DNA from: Planococcus sp. SK3692
Lineage (GTDB): Bacteria > Bacillota > Bacilli > Bacillales_A > Planococcaceae
Length of the DNA: 64,000 nucleotides
Direction: 5' to 3'
Assembly (NCBI RefSeq): GCF_028890485.2
Contig: NZ_JARCHV010000002.1
Location: forward strand, 1,364,001 to 1,428,000
Shown here: positions 8,734 through 17,177 of the stretch, piece by piece
Layout of the letters: every line of letters starts with the position of its first letter
Numbering within the stretch: position 1 is the stretch's first letter
The notes under the pieces: generated by a model
Database searches by the model: none
What the model saw: the letters and a program-made list of their open reading frames with translations, nothing else
Told to the model about the DNA's origin: nothing
Program-made: the position numbers and the translations under genes

Positions 8734-11475
8734 CTAAGATGCGTCTTCCTCGTCCTCGCTATTTGAGTTATTTCCGTTATCATCACCGTTGCCATTGCCA
8801 TTCTCGCTTCCAATGCCATTGCTATTACCATTTTGATTGGATGAAGCATTGCTGCCTGAACCTTCTTGGTTTCCTTCTTCCGGTTCTTCTGGCTGTTCAG
8901 GAATGTCTACGAGATCATCTGGAGTTTCGGTGGCTTCTTCTTCCTCAGCTGGCTCTTCCTCAGCTGGTTGTTCTTCAGCTGGCTCTTCTTCAGCTGGTTG
9001 TTCTTCAGCCGGCTCTTCTTCGGCTGGTTGTTCTTCAGCTGGCTCTTCTTCGGCCGGCTCTTCTTCAGCCGGTTCTTCTTCTACTGGTTCTTCTTCGGGT
9101 TCTTCCTCCGGCTCTTCTTCAGGAGGAGGGGTGATTTCAATAGTCGTCGAAGCAGGGTCACTGCGTCTGCCGTTTTGAGTGGCGACAACGCGGAATGTAT
9201 ATGTGACGCCCTCTTCCAAGCCATCATAAGAATAGCTGGTGCTGTCTGTCGTCGTCAGCACTTCGCCGTTGACGGAAACTTCGAATGATACATCATCCGA
9301 ACCATGGCTCCAGCTCAAATTCGCTGTGTTGCCGCTGACGTCTGCTCTTAGTCCAGAAGGTCGGTCAGGGTCTGCCACAAATCGCTCTGATACTGTACTG
9401 GGCTCCGTCCCCCTTGCGAACAATTCTTCACTGCGCATGCTCCACGGAGTGAATGGGCTCGCCAGGCGAAGCGGCTCAGTGCCAACTTCGATCACTTCCT
9501 GTGACACCGAATCCGGCTGTTGGAAGCCTGCCGTTTCCGGTGAAGAAATCTGGCTCATCACTTGTTTGAACAAACGCTGTGCAAGCAGACGCTCGTTTGA
9601 AGCGGTGTCGATTGGTGTTCGAACATCAGGGTAGCCGCTCCATACAGAGATGGAATAATCTGTTGTATACCCTGCAAACCAAACATCCCGTGCAGAGCTT
9701 GCATCGAGTCCGTATTCTTGAAGATTTTCTTCAGAATAGTTGGATGTCCCGGTTTTACCGGCCATATCGAGTCCACTGATAGCTGCTTCTTTACCGGTCG
9801 CTCCGGCGATGCTTGTGTCGACTGCATCACGCAGCATGTCTGTTACCATATATGCGGTGCTGTCTTTCATCGCAGTGACCGGTTCAGGGGCGACGATTTC
9901 CTCAGTTGAACCGTCGCGGAAGACGATTTTCTTAATCGTGTGCGGCTTGGTAAATACGCCGTTATTGCCGAATGCTGCGAAAGCACCTGCCATATCAACT
10001 GTTGAAATTTGATTCTCAGGCGTGCCAAGTGCTGCTGACTCATAAATCCCGCCGAAATCCAAGCCGAGTTTTTGAGTGAACTCACTGGCGTTGTCGGATC
10101 CGACTTCAGCCAGCGCTTTAACTGCCGGGATATTGCGTGAGCGGTATAGGGCTTCGCGTGCTGTCATTGGCCCGAGGAACTGGCCGTCGACGTTGCGGAT
10201 TTCCTGGCCGCTGCTATAGGAATATTCTTCATCGACCAATGTCTGCCCGGTTGACCAATCCAAGTATTCGATGGCGGGTCCATAGCTGACAAGCGGTTTG
10301 ATGGTTGAGCCGATGACGCGGTCTCTTGATGTGGCAAAGTTTCTGCGCACATCGCCTTCGTATTCACGGGCTGCACCGACAGCGCTGATGCCGCCGGTTT
10401 TCGTATCGACAACCGTCATGGCGGATTCGACTTCGTCATCGAAGAAGAGGTCTGAAGCCATTGTCTCGTTGACGCGTTCTTGCACATACGGTTCAAGCGT
10501 TGTGTAAATCGTCAAGCCTTCATCAAGCGAATAATCGCCTTCAAGTGCTTCAAGCTCATCGACAACCATTTCCATGAACGCCGTGTATTCCGTGTTTTCT
10601 TCTGTTGTAGTGCGCTGATCTTCAGGAACAAGGGTCGATTCGACTGGCGTGTTCCAAGCTTCTTCTTTTTGTGCGGCATCAATTTTCCCGTGCTGCTCCA
10701 TCAAATTCAAGACGACATCGCGGCGCTCTTCAGCGGCTTGCGGGTTCTTGAACGGATTGTAGCGGTTCGGGCTTTGCGGCATGCCGGCAAGAAGGGCTGC
10801 TTCGTGAAGTTCCAGCTCAGCTGCCGGTTTTCCAAAGAACTGCTCTGCAGCCGTACCGAAGCCGTAAGTATTGCCTGACATCAGGATTTTGTTGAAATAC
10901 ATTTCGAAAATTTCTTCTTTGGAATATTCCTGTTCAAGCTTGAATGCCAAGTAGGCTTCTTGAGCTTTACGCTTCAAAGTTTTCTCATTGGACAGAAACG
11001 AGTTTTTGATAACTTGCTGTGTGATGGTACTGGCTCCTTGAGACCCGAAGCCGCCCGTGACGTTGGCGATAACTGCCCCGCCGAGGCGAATGACATCGAT
11101 TCCGGAGTGGTCATAGAAGCGATTGTCTTCAGTTGCTAGGATCGCGTCTTCCATCACTTGTGGAATGTCTTCATATTCTACATATTCACGGTTTTGGGCG
11201 GTGAAATACGGAATTTCGGTCTCACCGTCATTTGCCAGGAATACCGGGCTGATCGGATCTCTCAACAATTCTTCGTCGAGTTCAGGCGCACTTGACGCAT
11301 AAACAGCGAACAGGACGACCCCGAATAAAAAGCCGGCGACCGCTAATGCGGCAATGGCCAGGAATCCTCTTTTGATCCACGTCTTTGCACCGGATTTCTT
11401 TTGTTTATTCGAGTTTTTCCGTTGCCGTTCAATTGATTTTCTGCGTTCTTCACGCGATATTTTCTTATCACTCAC
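8734..11475 (-). CDS. ponA: Class A penicillin-binding protein (PBP1) with FN3 domain and acidic repeat tail
   Basis: This 913-residue bifunctional enzyme polymerises and cross-links peptidoglycan outside the membrane. It has a basic cytoplasmic N-terminus, one membrane segment (about 36-58), a glycosyltransferase domain (E116 in ATEDNRFYDHSG, GASTITQQ at 147-154), and a transpeptidase domain with S390-TIK, SRN at 446-448 and KTGT at 574-577. A fibronectin type III-like domain follows at 705-782. The tail (783-913) is a Glu/Pro repeat and then an Asn/Gly/Ser/Asp-rich end. It lies 27 bases downstream of recU, the same operon order as in B. subtilis. Confidence 0.95.
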   Translation of the reverse strand: MSDKKISREERRKSIERQRKNSNKQKKSGAKTWIKRGFLAIAALAVAGFLFGVVLFAVYASSAPELDEELLRDPISPVFLANDGETEIPYFTAQNREYVEYEDIPQVMEDAILATEDNRFYDHSGIDVIRLGGAVIANVTGGFGSQGASTITQQVIKNSFLSNEKTLKRKAQEAYLAFKLEQEYSKEEIFEMYFNKILMSGNTYGFGTAAEQFFGKPAAELELHEAALLAGMPQSPNRYNPFKNPQAAEERRDVVLNLMEQHGKIDAAQKEEAWNTPVESTLVPEDQRTTTEENTEYTAFMEMVVDELEALEGDYSLDEGLTIYTTLEPYVQERVNETMASDLFFDDEVESAMTVVDTKTGGISAVGAAREYEGDVRRNFATSRDRVIGSTIKPLVSYGPAIEYLDWSTGQTLVDEEYSYSSGQEIRNVDGQFLGPMTAREALYRSRNIPAVKALAEVGSDNASEFTQKLGLDFGGIYESAALGTPENQISTVDMAGAFAAFGNNGVFTKPHTIKKIVFRDGSTEEIVAPEPVTAMKDSTAYMVTDMLRDAVDTSIAGATGKEAAISGLDMAGKTGTSNYSEENLQEYGLDASSARDVWFAGYTTDYSISVWSGYPDVRTPIDTASNERLLAQRLFKQVMSQISSPETAGFQQPDSVSQEVIEVGTEPLRLASPFTPWSMRSEELFARGTEPSTVSERFVADPDRPSGLRADVSGNTANLSWSHGSDDVSFEVSVNGEVLTTTDSTSYSYDGLEEGVTYTFRVVATQNGRRSDPASTTIEITPPPEEEPEEEPEEEPVEEEPAEEEPAEEEPAEEQPAEEEPAEEQPAEEEPAEEQPAEEEPAEEEEATETPDDLVDIPEQPEEPEEGNQEGSGSNASSNQNGNSNGIGSENGNGNGDDNGNNSNSEDEEDAS
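8926..9129 (-). repeat. 15-bp coding repeats in the ponA tail
   Basis: This stretch encodes residues 783-850 of the penicillin-binding protein. The unit is Pro-Ala-Glu-Glu-(Glu/Gln), 15 bases, and for part of the array EEEPA and EEQPA alternate as a 30-base higher-order unit. The copies differ at the third codon position (GCT/GCC, GAA/GAG), so the array is not perfect. Such tracts can change in copy number by slippage without breaking the frame. Confidence 0.9.
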
Positions 11476-11502
11476 TAGCGCTTCCTCACTTTCATGTATA
11501 TG

Positions 11503-12105
11503 CTAATTCATTAGCTGATGGAGCACGGATAAATAATCGATTCTGGGAAAAGCGCCTGGCTTTACTTCAACCGAAGCTGCTTCCACTTCCGCTAAAGTCA
11601 TCGATTTTCTGCCGCCGGCGGCCATTCGCTTCCAATAAGTTTCCAGTATTTCGAATGGCAAAACGAAATAGCGATCTAGGGAAGAGAATCGGATGATCAA
11701 AAAGGCCAGGCCCCCGTGGCGGATAATATCGGCCATATGGTGCACTTGGTGTTCGTGGATGTTCTTCAGTGGAAAAGAAGTCCGGATTTCGGTTTCTTTT
11801 GCTTCGAAATCAACATAGCGGCCTTGCCAGATGCCGTTGTAATCAGTTGTTGACGGGGCTTGAAAATAAGCTTCCCGAATAACTGCGGCACTTCTGGACG
11901 GGTATTCGACGCGCACGATTTGCACCGGCACAGGCTTTTTGTGAATGACAGCGAGCCCGCGCTGCAAATAAAAACTATTCGTTTCGTTCAGTTCATCCTC
12001 AAGGGTTTTCCCGCGATTGCTGAAGGAGACATCTTTTTTCTGTTTCTTCACCGGCTGATCTTTTGGTGGAGAAAATTTCTTTCCATTTGGGTAATTGATC
12101 GCCAT
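11503..12105 (-). CDS. recU: Holliday junction resolvase RecU
   Basis: RecU is the Firmicute nuclease that resolves four-way junctions in recombination and repair. The 200-residue length is typical. It shows the N-terminal MAINYPNGKKF, NRGKTLEDELN, the catalytic STTDYNGIWQGRYVDFEAKET segment (Asp and Glu metal ligands, ExK) and FPLKNIHEHQ. The minus-strand ATG at 12105 follows GAGGTG. It is the first gene of the recU-ponA unit. Confidence 0.96.
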   Translation of the reverse strand: MAINYPNGKKFSPPKDQPVKKQKKDVSFSNRGKTLEDELNETNSFYLQRGLAVIHKKPVPVQIVRVEYPSRSAAVIREAYFQAPSTTDYNGIWQGRYVDFEAKETEIRTSFPLKNIHEHQVHHMADIIRHGGLAFLIIRFSSLDRYFVLPFEILETYWKRMAAGGRKSMTLAEVEAASVEVKPGAFPRIDYLSVLHQLMN

Positions 12106-12128
12106 TTGTGATACACCTCGCTTACTTT

Positions 12129-12137
12129 ATCATATCA
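12129..12137 (-). promoter_or_regulatory. Possible extended -10 promoter of recU-ponA
   Basis: On the minus strand TG-A-TATGAT lies 24-32 bases upstream of the recU start. The -35 region (TTTGTC, 16-base spacing) is weak. Confidence 0.4.
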
Positions 12138-12294
12138 CACGCTCATAGACGACAAATATGATGAAAGGTTTCCAAACTTTATTCCTAATAATAGCGGATT
12201 TTGGAGCCATCTCCAACTGAAAAGAATGCCTGTTCGGCAAACTGTATATGGTGTGCCGGATTGTGATAAACTAATGGCTATGGAGGGGAAGAAA

Positions 12295-12663
12295 ATGGAC
12301 CTCAAGCAATTATCAACCAATCTTTACCACGAATGCGATATGTGTCTTGCACGCTTTAAGAAAATGCGTGAACTGGACGCCGATCCTGATTTTTTTCAAG
12401 ATGTAAAACCGTATGCCGATGAATGGCATGCTGTCATAGATGAATGGCAAGATGCTTCGCTATTGTTTATCCGAAACGAACGGCCAAAATACGTCCACAA
12501 GCTGCAAATTGACAACGCGGCAGAAGGCATGGGACAAGTATTCGTCCAAAGTTTCTATAAAGATACGAGCAAAAAGCGTTTTGTTCAAACGATACAAGCG
12601 GCTCAGTATACGATACAGACCTTGCTTACAGCGATTGATGAAAAGGGCGATGAGAAACAATGA
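12295..12663 (+). CDS. yppE: YppE-like protein (DUF1798)
   Basis: This 122-residue helical protein matches the YppE family by the RPKYVHKLQI segment and overall pattern. Function is not known. The frame is open further upstream, but ATG 12295 follows GGAGGGG with 6 bases between and fits family length. Its stop overlaps the ATG of mrfA (ATGA, 12660-12663), so it is translationally coupled to the repair helicase. Confidence 0.82.
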   Translation: MDLKQLSTNLYHECDMCLARFKKMRELDADPDFFQDVKPYADEWHAVIDEWQDASLLFIRNERPKYVHKLQIDNAAEGMGQVFVQSFYKDTSKKRFVQTIQAAQYTIQTLLTAIDEKGDEKQ

Positions 12664-14930
12664 GAATCAAAAAGACGATACCGGAAATCCTCGCAGAATG
12701 GAAAGTGGAGCCGGAAATGATGGAGCGCATTTACCATTGGCATACGAAGCCCGAAAAACCAGCAAGTTATGCTGATTTTCCGGAAGCGATGCACGATAGC
12801 TTAAAACAAGCTTTGCGCAAAAAGGGCATCGAACAACTGTATACCCATCAGCGGCAGGCGTTCGACTTGGCGCAGGCGGGCAATTCATTTACGGCCGTGA
12901 CGCCGACCGCCTCCGGAAAATCGTATTGCTATCATTTGCCGGTGCTGCATAAAATATTGAATGACCCGAATGCTCGCGCTTTGTATTTGTTTCCGACGAA
13001 AGCTTTGGCGCAAGACCAAAAAAGCGATTTGCACGATTTAATCGAAAAGACCGAACAGTCGATTTTGTCCTATACCTATGACGGCGACACGTCGCCATCG
13101 ATCCGGACGAAAGTAAGGAAAGCTGGACAGATCGTCATGACCAATCCTGACATGCTCCATTCCGGCATCTTGCCGCATCACACAAAATGGGTGTCTCTTT
13201 TTGAGAACCTTCATTATATAGTAATTGATGAACTGCACACCTATAAAGGGGTATTTGGAACCCATGTGGCACACGTCATCCGCCGCCTGAAGCGAATTTG
13301 CAACTTTTACGGCAGCGATCCGGTCTTTATCTGTACGTCTGCGACCATCGCCAATCCGAAGCAGCTGGCTGAAAGTTTGACGAATACCGACCACGAGCTG
13401 ATCGACCAGAACGGCGCGCCGGCAGGGAAAAAGCATATTTTGTTCTACAACCCGCCGATCGTCCATCCGACATTTGGTGTGCGGCGCAGTGCAGTGCTTG
13501 AAGTGCGCGACTTGGCGACCTATCTCGTCAAGCAAGGCGTCCAAACGATCGTTTTTGCCAAGAGCCGAGTGCGTGTGGAAATGCTGGTAACTTATTTAAA
13601 CGAAATTACGAAGTATAAGTTGCAGGACGAATCGATTAAAGGCTACCGGGGCGGCTATTTGCCTTCCGAGCGGCGTGCCATTGAAAAAGGTTTGCGCGAC
13701 GGCTCGATCCAATGCGTCGTCTCGACCAATGCACTCGAACTCGGTGTTGACATAGGCCAATTGCAGGCGTGCATCATGACCGGCTATCCAGGCAATATCG
13801 CGAGCGCTTGGCAGCAGGCAGGGCGTGCGGGGAGACGCCAGGACGAATCACTTGTCGTCTATGTCGCCCAGTCGACAGCGCTTGATCAATACATCATCAA
13901 CCATCCGGAGTATCTTCTCGACCAATCACCGGAAGAAGCGCGCATCCATCCGGAGAACATCATCATCCTGATGGATCACTTGAAATGCGCTTCGTTCGAA
14001 TTGCCGTTTTCGACAGACGATATGTATGGGGAATTCGACATCCAGTCGTTGCTTGAATACCTTCAGGAAGAAGGTGTGCTCGTCCGGACATCCGACCGTT
14101 GGCATTGGATGAGCGACCGCTTTCCGGCACACGATATTTCCTTGCGTTCCGCAACACAGGAAAATGTCGTCATCGTCGACCAATCGGTTCCGGCGGACAC
14201 GAAAGTCATTGGCGAGATGGACCGCTTCAGCGCCATGACGCTTCTGCACGAAGAAGCGATTTACCTTCACCAAGGAACCCAGTTCCAAGTGGAGATCTTG
14301 GATTGGGAAGAGAAAAAAGCGTATGTACGGGAAGTGGACGTCGATTATTTCACCGATGCGAATCTCGCGATCGAATTGAAAGTAATCAGTGAAGACAAGC
14401 ACCGCAAGCTCCATCAGTCCAATGTGTTTTACGGCGATGTGGCAGTGCTTGCCATGCCGACGATCTTTAAGAAAATTCGTTTTGACACACATGACAATAT
14501 CGGTTCAGGGCCTATTTCACTTCCAGCCGAAGAACTGCATACCTCATCGACATGGCTCAGCTTCGACAAACCGGCTGATTTCAGCGATTCGGATCTGTCG
14601 GATATGATGACCGGCGCAGCTTACGCAATCGAAAGCTTTATTCCGATATTCGTGCAATGCGACCGCCGGGATGTTCATGTCGTGCCGCAAGTGAAGTCGC
14701 CGCACAATGACCAGCCGTCATTTTTCATCCATGATTCCTATCCAGGCGGCATCGGCATCAGCGAGCGCATCTATGAATTATGGCAGCCGCTGCTTGAGAA
14801 AGCGCGTCAGCACGTCACAGAATGCCCATGTTTCGACGGGTGCCCATCATGCATCGGAGCACAGGATGCGGCGATGGATATGAAAGGGCGCGTCATTGAA
14901 TTGCTCGTGGAATTGGAGAAAGAGGGGTGA
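12660..14930 (+). CDS. mrfA: DEAD/DEAH-box repair helicase MrfA (YprA)
   Basis: This 756-residue superfamily 2 helicase corresponds to B. subtilis YprA/MrfA, which acts with the MrfB nuclease in repair of mitomycin C damage. Walker A is TPTASGKS (around residue 82-89), the DExH motif is in VIDELHTYKG, and motif VI is QQAGRAGRR. The C-terminal DUF1998-like domain carries four cysteines spaced C-x-C-x3-C-x2-C (ECPCFDGCPSCIG), the metal site described for this family. It overlaps yppE upstream and lies 4 bases before mrfB. Confidence 0.93.
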   Translation: MRIKKTIPEILAEWKVEPEMMERIYHWHTKPEKPASYADFPEAMHDSLKQALRKKGIEQLYTHQRQAFDLAQAGNSFTAVTPTASGKSYCYHLPVLHKILNDPNARALYLFPTKALAQDQKSDLHDLIEKTEQSILSYTYDGDTSPSIRTKVRKAGQIVMTNPDMLHSGILPHHTKWVSLFENLHYIVIDELHTYKGVFGTHVAHVIRRLKRICNFYGSDPVFICTSATIANPKQLAESLTNTDHELIDQNGAPAGKKHILFYNPPIVHPTFGVRRSAVLEVRDLATYLVKQGVQTIVFAKSRVRVEMLVTYLNEITKYKLQDESIKGYRGGYLPSERRAIEKGLRDGSIQCVVSTNALELGVDIGQLQACIMTGYPGNIASAWQQAGRAGRRQDESLVVYVAQSTALDQYIINHPEYLLDQSPEEARIHPENIIILMDHLKCASFELPFSTDDMYGEFDIQSLLEYLQEEGVLVRTSDRWHWMSDRFPAHDISLRSATQENVVIVDQSVPADTKVIGEMDRFSAMTLLHEEAIYLHQGTQFQVEILDWEEKKAYVREVDVDYFTDANLAIELKVISEDKHRKLHQSNVFYGDVAVLAMPTIFKKIRFDTHDNIGSGPISLPAEELHTSSTWLSFDKPADFSDSDLSDMMTGAAYAIESFIPIFVQCDRRDVHVVPQVKSPHNDQPSFFIHDSYPGGIGISERIYELWQPLLEKARQHVTECPCFDGCPSCIGAQDAAMDMKGRVIELLVELEKEG

Positions 14931-14934
14931 GCGT

Positions 14935-16191
14935 ATGTCTTTTGAAAACAAGCTGATGCAGATGAAAGGCTTGCTGAACAAAAAAACAGCAGCCCCAAAA
15001 AAGCAAACCGCCCCTATACGGCCGGCTCACGAAACGCAATGGAAAGATATCGGTTTGAACTTAAAAGAAAATAAATTCGGTTTTGTCTTCGAGAAGAAAA
15101 TCGAATATCCGCTCGATTACCTTCACGGCAATGTCGTGCTAGGTGAACTCGATCGTGTGCTTAAAGCATGGCAACAGACGGATTATGACCATCCGTTCAA
15201 ACTGGCCGAAGAGGCACCTTTAGTGTTTTTCGACACGGAAACGACAGGGCTCGGCGGGACAGGAGCGTATATTTTCCTGCTAGGCGTATTGGAAAGAAAG
15301 CGAGGCGGCTTTGAAATGACCCAGTGGATTATGCCGGACCCTTCTCAAGAAGCCGCTTTTCTTTACGAGTCCAATCTATGGCAAGCACAGGATTCGGTCA
15401 TTTTCTCTTATAACGGCAAAAGTTTTGACTGGCCGCAGCTTCATTCGCGCTGGACGATGCACCACGGGATCCTGCCGAAACTGCCCGATCCGAAGCAGAT
15501 CGATTTGTTCCACGGGACGAAACGGATCTGGAAAAATGAATTGCAACGGCTCAAGCTCAGCGTCATCGAAGAAGAAAAGCTTGGATTTGCCCGCAGCGGG
15601 GACGTGCCGGGGTATTTGATTCCGGCGATTTATCTCGACGCGGTCAAAAGTGGATTTCCGGAAGGCTTGGCGAAAGTGTTATACCATAATGAACTGGACA
15701 TCCTCTCGCTCGTATCGCTCTATATCCGGTCATCCGATTTGCTGATGGAGGACCTCTCAAGCGAATCGAGCGGCGCCTATACGAATATCGGCAAATGGTA
15801 CGCGGACTTGAAGCAATTCGACCAAAGCGCCGCTTATCTTGAGCATGTCACGCTTGAGCGCGGAGACGCCGGGGCGCTTGCCCGCTTTTTGCTGGCAGTT
15901 CAGAAAAAACGTAAAGGTGAATTTACGGAAGCGCTTCAATTGTTTAAAGAAGCAGCGCCTCATCTGCGCGGCCCGGTGGAAGTGGAGGCATGGGTGCATT
16001 TAGCGAAACTCCATGAACACCAATTCAAAGACCCATTGCAAGCACTAGTCATGACCGGCTTCGCGAAAGAAGCAGCGAGCCAGACCAAAGTCAGACAGTC
16101 AATATTGGATGACTTGGCGAAGCGTGAACTGCGGCTCGAGGAGAAAAAACGAAAAAAAGCCGCGGAATCTGCGGTTCACAGAACACGATAA
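14935..16191 (+). CDS. mrfB: DEDDh exonuclease MrfB (YprB)
   Basis: This 418-residue protein resembles B. subtilis YprB/MrfB, the exonuclease partner of MrfA. The nuclease domain (about 85-290) starts with VFFDTETTGLGGTGAYIFLLG, providing the first Asp and Glu, and ends with NELDILSLVSLY. The C-terminal 120 residues look like helical TPR-type repeats and end in a basic tail. ATG 14935 follows AGAGGGGTGAGCGT. The gene is cotranscribed with mrfA. Confidence 0.92.
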   Translation: MSFENKLMQMKGLLNKKTAAPKKQTAPIRPAHETQWKDIGLNLKENKFGFVFEKKIEYPLDYLHGNVVLGELDRVLKAWQQTDYDHPFKLAEEAPLVFFDTETTGLGGTGAYIFLLGVLERKRGGFEMTQWIMPDPSQEAAFLYESNLWQAQDSVIFSYNGKSFDWPQLHSRWTMHHGILPKLPDPKQIDLFHGTKRIWKNELQRLKLSVIEEEKLGFARSGDVPGYLIPAIYLDAVKSGFPEGLAKVLYHNELDILSLVSLYIRSSDLLMEDLSSESSGAYTNIGKWYADLKQFDQSAAYLEHVTLERGDAGALARFLLAVQKKRKGEFTEALQLFKEAAPHLRGPVEVEAWVHLAKLHEHQFKDPLQALVMTGFAKEAASQTKVRQSILDDLAKRELRLEEKKRKKAAESAVHRTR

Positions 16192-16201
16192 ATATCGCTT
16201 A

Positions 16202-16210
16202 TGCTATACT
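16202..16210 (+). promoter_or_regulatory. Extended -10 promoter of gpsB
   Basis: TG-C-TATACT, an extended -10 element, lies 57 bases upstream of the gpsB ATG. No convincing -35 is needed for this class. Confidence 0.5.
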
Positions 16211-16266
16211 AGCCGTAAGGAATAGACATATTTCACGAAGTTTCTTTTAATGGAAGGACGATTCGA

Positions 16267-16560
16267 ATGGATATTAAATATGGAGCAAAAGACATTTTAG
16301 AAAAAGACTTTAAAACAGCCATGCGCGGCTACAATCAGGACGAAGTAGATCATTTCCTGGATGAAGTCATTCAAGACTATGAATTGTACAACAAAAAAAT
16401 CGAACAATTGCAAAATGAAAACCGCCGATTGCGCACGGAGCTTGAGGAATCGCCAAAAAAGCAAGCAACTCCCGCGCCTGGAACGACCAATTTTGATATT
16501 TTGCGCAGATTGTCTCATTTGGAAAATCACGTATTCGGCAACAAGCTGGATAACAGATAA
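16267..16560 (+). CDS. gpsB: Cell division protein GpsB
   Basis: GpsB is a DivIVA-like coiled-coil adaptor that directs penicillin-binding proteins between side wall and septum. The 97-residue protein has the membrane-binding/PBP-binding N-domain ([28 protein letters not shown]), a coiled coil (about 35-65) and the small C-terminal trimerisation segment ([16 protein letters not shown]). It is immediately upstream of rnpB, the order seen in many Bacillales. The ponA product encoded in this window is a likely partner. Confidence 0.97.
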   Translation: MDIKYGAKDILEKDFKTAMRGYNQDEVDHFLDEVIQDYELYNKKIEQLQNENRRLRTELEESPKKQATPAPGTTNFDILRRLSHLENHVFGNKLDNR

Positions 16561-16565
16561 CAAGC

Positions 16566-16594
16566 TTGTCAACAGCGGCTGAATAGCGTATACT
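16566..16594 (+). promoter_or_regulatory. Promoter of rnpB
   Basis: TTGTCA (16566-16571), a 17-base spacer and TATACT (16589-16594) form a near-consensus sigma-A promoter. It places transcription start at about 16601, where the RNase P RNA is expected to begin. Confidence 0.88.
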
Positions 16595-16600
16595 TAGTTA

Positions 16601-16998
16601 GCCATTTGAAATTCTGGCAATCGCTCCCGCACTTGATGCGGGAGAGGAAAGTCCATGCTCACACGGATCTGCGATGACCGTAGTGATCGCGCTCAGCGAA
16701 ACAATAAGCTGGGGCAGCAGTTATGCTGACGGCGGGTAGAACGCCTAAGTCTTCGGATATGGCCGAAATACCCTGAAGGTGCCACAGTGACGGAGCTGTC
16801 TAGGAAACTATGCAGGTGGAACGAGGTAAACCCCGCGAGTGAGAAACCCAAATTATGGTAGGGGCACTTTTCCAAGGGAAATGAACCGACGGAAGAGGCG
16901 GAGTGAATCCGCAGATAGATGATTGCCATCCGCTAGTACGAGGCTTCGGCTGCTTGAGTACGTGGAGACAAAACATGGCTTATAGAATTTTGAATGGT
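16601..16998 (+). ncRNA. rnpB: RNase P RNA, type B
   Basis: This is the catalytic RNA that trims the 5' end of pre-tRNA. Conserved blocks are present in order: GAGGAAAGTCCATGCTC, CGGATATGGCC, GCCACAGTGACGGAG, GAACGAGGTAAACCCC, GTGAGAAACCCAAATT, AGATAGATGATTGCC and GACAAAACATGGCTTA. The 5' CCATTTGAAATTC and 3' GAATTTTGAATGG ends pair to form helix P1. The layout is the Bacillus B-type. Its own promoter and terminator flank it. Confidence 0.97.
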
Positions 16999-17015
16999 CT
17001 TAACTTATTATCTTT

Positions 17016-17050
17016 GAAAGGCTCTCCTGCTGGGGAGCCTTTCTTCATAT
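17016..17050 (+). terminator. Intrinsic terminator after rnpB
   Basis: AAAGGCTCTCC pairs with GGGGAGCCTTT (one mismatch), followed by TTTCTT. Confidence 0.85.
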
Positions 17051-17177
17051 GAATGAAGAAAAGTTTGAAGTGAAAAATTAGATATGGCTCAAGCTAGCAC
17101 CTATCGACAATCGGTATTGTAAGCAATCCCTGCTATATGACTAAAACAGATATAAGGAAGACGGAAAGGAAGTTGTT

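Noticed and set aside
8926-9129. CRISPR array
   Set aside because: The regular repeats are coding, 15 bases long and without unique spacers. No CRISPR array or cas gene is visible in the window.
8673-9134. Plus-strand Leu-rich frame over the ponA tail
   Set aside because: Another shadow of the same repeats, beginning inside the back-to-back terminators.
8837-9178. Plus-strand Ser/Ala/Gly-repeat protein
   Set aside because: It is the antisense reading of the acidic repeat tail of the penicillin-binding protein; repeats create long open frames on both strands and there is no ribosome site.
13926-14492. 188-codon minus-strand frame inside mrfA
   Set aside because: Antisense to conserved helicase sequence, without a ribosome site or family resemblance.
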